From Sphingobacterium thalpophilum (GTDB taxonomy: Bacteria; Bacteroidota; Bacteroidia; Sphingobacteriales; Sphingobacteriaceae), in the NCBI GenBank assembly GCA_945868825.1, contig CAMBMM010000002.1:180252-244251 (forward strand): a stretch of DNA of 64,000 nt. Direction: 5' to 3'. This document shows positions 61,032 through 64,000 of this stretch, piece by piece. The translations under genes and the position numbers were made by a program. Below the pieces are notes generated by a model. It ran no database searches and was not told the origin of the DNA. It saw only the letters and a program-made list of their open reading frames with translations. Positions within the stretch are counted from its first letter, which is position 1. The number at the start of each line of letters is the position of its first letter.

Positions 61032-61310
61032 TTAATTGGCCGGAGTGGGCAGTACCGCATTGGGGTCATTTATATCCGTAAGGTTTACTGCCTCTACCCG
61101 TATAATTTCGGGTACCGATTTTTTAATGGCCTCTTCAATTCCCGCCTTTAAGGTCATAATGCTCATGGGGCAAGAGCCGCATGCACCTAGTAAGCGCAAT
61201 CTCACCACCTTATCGGTAGTAATTTCTTCCACAGATACGTTTCCGCCATCTGCTTCCAAATAAGGGCGAATACTGTCTAGGGCTAATTCTACTCGTTGCA
61301 ACAATTCCAT
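61032..61310 (-). CDS. NifU-like/Nfu Fe-S scaffold domain protein
   Basis: 92 residues, a stand-alone Nfu domain: LDSIRPYLEADGGNVSVEE near the start, and the cluster-binding CGSCPMS (Cys-x2-Cys) near residue 42. It receives or carries [4Fe-4S] clusters for delivery to apoproteins. It lies 18 nt downstream of the Mrp/ApbC gene and on the same strand. Together with RicT this suggests active Fe-S trafficking, but no sulfurase is in the window. Confidence 0.92.
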   Translation of the reverse strand: MELLQRVELALDSIRPYLEADGGNVSVEEITTDKVVRLRLLGACGSCPMSIMTLKAGIEEAIKKSVPEIIRVEAVNLTDINDPNAVLPTPAN

Positions 61311-61313
61311 AGT

Positions 61314-61321
61314 TAAAGATA
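61314..61321 (-). promoter_or_regulatory. Near-consensus -7 element before nfu
   Basis: TATCTTTA on the minus strand, one mismatch to TAnnTTTG, 3 nt before the nfu ATG and inside the 18-bp gap after apbC. It may give an extra leaderless transcript. Confidence 0.35.
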
Positions 61322-61328
61322 CGTTTTT

Positions 61329-62396
61329 TTAAACGCCTACCGAAGCGTTTTGAATGGCCACTTGCTGGGCTACCCGGGTTGCCAAAGTAGAAAAAGCTGC
61401 TGCCATGGGGTTTTCCGCCTCTAAAATGATCGGCTTGCCAGAATCGCCGGCATCGCTAATGCTTTTTACCAAAGGGATTTCTCCCAAAAATGGAAGATTA
61501 AACTCCGTGGCCAATGCTTGGCCACCGCCTGTTCCAAAAATATAGTATTTATTGTCCGGTAATTCAGCTGGGGTAAAATACGACATGTTTTCTACCACGC
61601 CCAAAACCGGAACGTTAATGCTATTCATCATAAACATACCAATACCTCTACGAGCATCGGATAAAGCAACCTGTTGTGGCGTGGTTACGATAAGGGCCCC
61701 GGCAATCGGAAATTTTTGGGTAAGTGTAATGTGAATATCGCCCGTTCCGGGAGGTAAATCGATTACTAAATAATCCAATTCGCCCCAATCGGCATCGTTT
61801 AACAATTGGGTTACCGCGGTAGAAGCCATGGGCCCACGCCACGGCACCGGCTGATTGGGATCGGTAAAGAAACCAATAGATAAGAGCTGAATACCATATT
61901 TAGTAATGGGCTGAATGCGTGTTTTACCATCTGCGGTTTGACTGGTTTGTGGTTTTGCACCTTCTAAACCAAACATCATGGGAATAGAAGGACCATAAAT
62001 ATCGGCATCTATTAAACCAACCTTGGCTCCGCTTTGTGCTAAACCAAGAGCCAAATTAGCCGCTACCGTAGATTTACCCACACCACCTTTGCCACTGGCT
62101 ACGGCAATAATATTTTTAACTCCCGGAACGCTCGGGTTGGCCTGAGTACTCACATTGGCGGTCATAGTTATGTGAAGGTCTATATTTTTATCGATGAAAT
62201 GGAAAATGGCATTTCTACAGGCATTTTCTAACATATCTTTCATAGGACAAGCCGGAGTGGTTAATACCACAGTAAAGTGCAAGGTATTTCCTTCAATTTG
62301 TATGTCTTGAATCATACCCAAGGTCACCAAATCTTTTTTTAAGTCTGGATCTTCTACATGACTGAGGGCCTGCAATACCTGTTCTTTGCTAATCAT
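61329..62396 (-). CDS. apbC: Mrp/NBP35-family Fe-S carrier ATPase (ApbC)
   Basis: About 355 residues from the ATG at 62396. A DUF59/MIP18-like N-terminal domain (1-90) is followed by the P-loop ATPase domain with VASGKGGVGKSTVAANLALG near 105, DADIYGPSIP near 130 and DLPPGTGDIH near 215. It binds and transfers Fe-S clusters. The Cys-x-x-Cys pair often found after ENMS is absent: the segment reads VVENMSYFTPAELPDNK. Cluster binding may differ. The frame extends upstream to 62606, but this extension would overlap the divergent gene. Confidence 0.93.
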   Translation of the reverse strand: MISKEQVLQALSHVEDPDLKKDLVTLGMIQDIQIEGNTLHFTVVLTTPACPMKDMLENACRNAIFHFIDKNIDLHITMTANVSTQANPSVPGVKNIIAVASGKGGVGKSTVAANLALGLAQSGAKVGLIDADIYGPSIPMMFGLEGAKPQTSQTADGKTRIQPITKYGIQLLSIGFFTDPNQPVPWRGPMASTAVTQLLNDADWGELDYLVIDLPPGTGDIHITLTQKFPIAGALIVTTPQQVALSDARRGIGMFMMNSINVPVLGVVENMSYFTPAELPDNKYYIFGTGGGQALATEFNLPFLGEIPLVKSISDAGDSGKPIILEAENPMAAAFSTLATRVAQQVAIQNASVGV

Positions 62397-62420
62397 ACGT
62401 GTGTGAGCTGCTAATTTTAC

Positions 62421-62428
62421 CAAAAATA
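62421..62428 (-). promoter_or_regulatory. -7 element of apbC
   Basis: TATTTTTG on the minus strand, a perfect TAnnTTTG, about 25 nt before the ATG. GATATTTG (62472-62479, plus strand) is a likely -7 for the divergent transglycosylase gene. Confidence 0.6.
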
Positions 62429-62496
62429 CCAATCTATTAGCAGATGTGGTTTTTTTATACGCCTTTTTACAGATATTTGACCTCGAATTAAACACG

Positions 62497-64000
62497 ATGC
62501 TTAAAAGACTAAAAATAGTTTTACAAAAACAGTCGGTGCGCAAACTAGTGCGTATAAGTACGTGGATAATTGGCGGACTTTTCGCGGTGCTACTGGTGCT
62601 GGGCATAATAGCTTTTGCTTATCGCGATTCCATTTTAAGAATGGGGGTAAAAAAAGCAATTACAAAGGCTAAAGAAAGCTATCAAATCGATCTTCAAATT
62701 AAAAATGCACATTTCTCGGGCCTTAAAACAGTAGCTTTCGACGAAATTACAGCCGTTCCCGAGCAACGCGATAGCCTGGTAGCGTTGCATCACTTGCAGC
62801 TTAGTGTTCAACTTTTTCCGCTCTTATTTGGGACTATAAAACTGGATGAATTAAGCCTAGATCGAGGATTTGTACACTTGGTTAAACGAGATAGTTTACG
62901 CAATTACGATTTTTTGTTTAAAAAGAAAAAAAATGCTAAGGCCAGCCAAGGACTTCAATTGGGTAGTTTGGCCAATCGCTTGCTCAATAGTGTGTTTTAT
63001 AAGATACCTGAAGATTTAGCGGTAAATAAACTAGAATTGGCCTGGATAGAAGATAGCTCAAAGGTGGTATTTGACGTTAAAAACACTCAAATTATTTCTG
63101 GAAAAGTAAATGCCACCATCGATGTGAATCAAAAAGAATCTATTTGGCACATTAAAGGATCGGTTGATCCGGGCGATAGGCAATTGGATTTAACCCTATT
63201 TGCCGATGGTAAAAAATTGGCCCTGCCTTATTTAGAAAAACGATTTGGACTGAAATTAGATGTAGATACGTTACACACCCAAATGGAGGATGTAAGTTAT
63301 TTTGGAGGCAAACTCAGCATCTCGGGCAGTTGGGGAGTAAAAAATCTACGGGTAAATCACCCTAAAATTGCCGCCAACGACGTGGTGGTAGCCGATGGGG
63401 AATTATTGGCCGAAATGGTTATTGGAGCCAATTATGTAGAATTGGCCGAATCATCGGTGATAAAATTGGGCAAAATTCAGCTAAACCCCCACCTACGATT
63501 TACGCTTAAGCCCAACAAAATTTATGAACTAGACCTGCATACCGAAGAGTTGAATGCGCAAGATGTATTTAATTCTTTCCCAAAAGGCTTGTTCGAATCT
63601 TTAGAGGGAATTCGGGTACAGGGTAATTTGCAATACGATTTGCATTTTTTACTCGATGAAAGTAAACCCGATGCTGTAGAGTTTCATTCGCAACTCAACA
63701 AAAGCAATTTCAAAATTTTGGGATACGGAAAAACTAATTTGTCTAAAATTAACAACGATTTTATCTACACCCCGTATGAGTATGGCAAGCCCATGCGAAA
63801 TATTTTAGTGGGTGTGTCGAATCCGTATTTTACACCTTTAGATCAGATCTCTCCTTATTTAAAAAATGCGATGCTTACAGCCGAAGATCCTTCTTTTTTT
63901 GGACATGGTGGCTTTGTGGAAGAGGCTATTCGGAAATCTATTGCAATCAATTTTAAACAAAAAGCCTTTAAACGTGGTGCCAGTACCATTTCTATGCAAT
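62497..64000 (+). CDS. Peptidoglycan glycosyltransferase (GT51) with AsmA-like spacer, cut by window end
   Basis: 501 codons are present, the 3' end is missing. One membrane helix (about 23-43) precedes a ~390-residue periplasmic region with repeated beta-strand motifs. Its start (LQIKNAHFSGLKTVAFDEI, then LFPLLFGTIKLDELSLDRG) looks like AsmA/YhdP-type modules. The GT51 domain begins near 440 and shows AEDPSFFGHGGF with the catalytic Glu near 461, and RGASTISMQ. This long insert between membrane anchor and GT51 is unlike classical MtgA or PBP1. No transpeptidase domain can be judged. It is divergent from apbC. Confidence 0.87.
   Translation, partial: MLKRLKIVLQKQSVRKLVRISTWIIGGLFAVLLVLGIIAFAYRDSILRMGVKKAITKAKESYQIDLQIKNAHFSGLKTVAFDEITAVPEQRDSLVALHHLQLSVQLFPLLFGTIKLDELSLDRGFVHLVKRDSLRNYDFLFKKKKNAKASQGLQLGSLANRLLNSVFYKIPEDLAVNKLELAWIEDSSKVVFDVKNTQIISGKVNATIDVNQKESIWHIKGSVDPGDRQLDLTLFADGKKLALPYLEKRFGLKLDVDTLHTQMEDVSYFGGKLSISGSWGVKNLRVNHPKIAANDVVVADGELLAEMVIGANYVELAESSVIKLGKIQLNPHLRFTLKPNKIYELDLHTEELNAQDVFNSFPKGLFESLEGIRVQGNLQYDLHFLLDESKPDAVEFHSQLNKSNFKILGYGKTNLSKINNDFIYTPYEYGKPMRNILVGVSNPYFTPLDQISPYLKNAMLTAEDPSFFGHGGFVEEAIRKSIAINFKQKAFKRGASTISMQ

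Noticed and set aside
62397-62606. 70-residue N-terminal extension of ApbC
   Set aside because: It would cover the apbC promoter and overlap the divergent glycosyltransferase gene. The DUF59 domain begins right after the ATG at 62396.

Overview
The window comes from the chromosome of a free-living member of the phylum Bacteroidetes, most likely of the Sphingobacteriaceae/Chitinophagaceae type. Four things point there: SusC/SusD outer-membrane pairs, gliding-motility lipoproteins GldD and GldH, the Bacteroidetes -7 promoter element TAnnTTTG in front of many genes, and phylum-typical families (DUF5916, DUF6702, SpmA-SpmB fusion, RicT with YaaT-type cysteines). The species assignment is inference.

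Layout. 1-6.3 kb: end of aroE, gldD, an orphan membrane protein, a secreted S9 peptidase, gltX and a lipoprotein amidase. 6.4-19.9 kb: a complete polysaccharide utilisation locus, read right to left as susC, susD, two PKD-type surface lipoproteins, a GH16 glucanase lipoprotein and a GH3 beta-glucosidase. A divergent membrane-spanning regulator with a beta-propeller sensor and a LuxR-type DNA-binding end faces it. The set and order resemble known laminarin (beta-1,3-glucan) loci. The shared intergenic region carries three exact copies of an 11-bp repeat beside both promoters, a good candidate for the regulator's binding sites.

19.9-26.2 kb: a ChaN-family protein, an M1 metallopeptidase, a HupE/UreJ-type permease, a DUF6702 protein and an SpmA/SpmB-like membrane protein. 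Between hupE and the DUF6702 gene sits a 540-bp non-coding composite of repeats, bracketed by two ~80-bp direct copies of the hupE start region. 26.3-31.3 kb: an orphan membrane protein, tRNA-Arg(CCU), an OmpA-like lipoprotein, metG, an LD-carboxypeptidase and a DoxX protein.

31.3-42.3 kb: two further tandem SusC/SusD units, all on the minus strand. One has a DUF1735-type lipoprotein followed by a broken relic of a second copy. The two susC genes share signal peptide, start region and promoter at near-constant spacing, so they are recent paralogues or conversion partners. No glycoside hydrolase lies nearby, so their substrate is unknown.

42.6-64 kb: mostly housekeeping genes: a PadR/PspC stress pair, murF, gldH, ricT, holB, ruvX, an O-methyltransferase, two LysM glucosaminidases, ffh, comM/yifB, msrA, an M16 peptidase, def, nifU-like and apbC/mrp, ending in a truncated peptidoglycan glycosyltransferase. 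Several of these genes have a TAnnTTTG element 3-7 nt before the ATG, predicting leaderless mRNAs. Three convergent gene pairs overlap at their stop codons.
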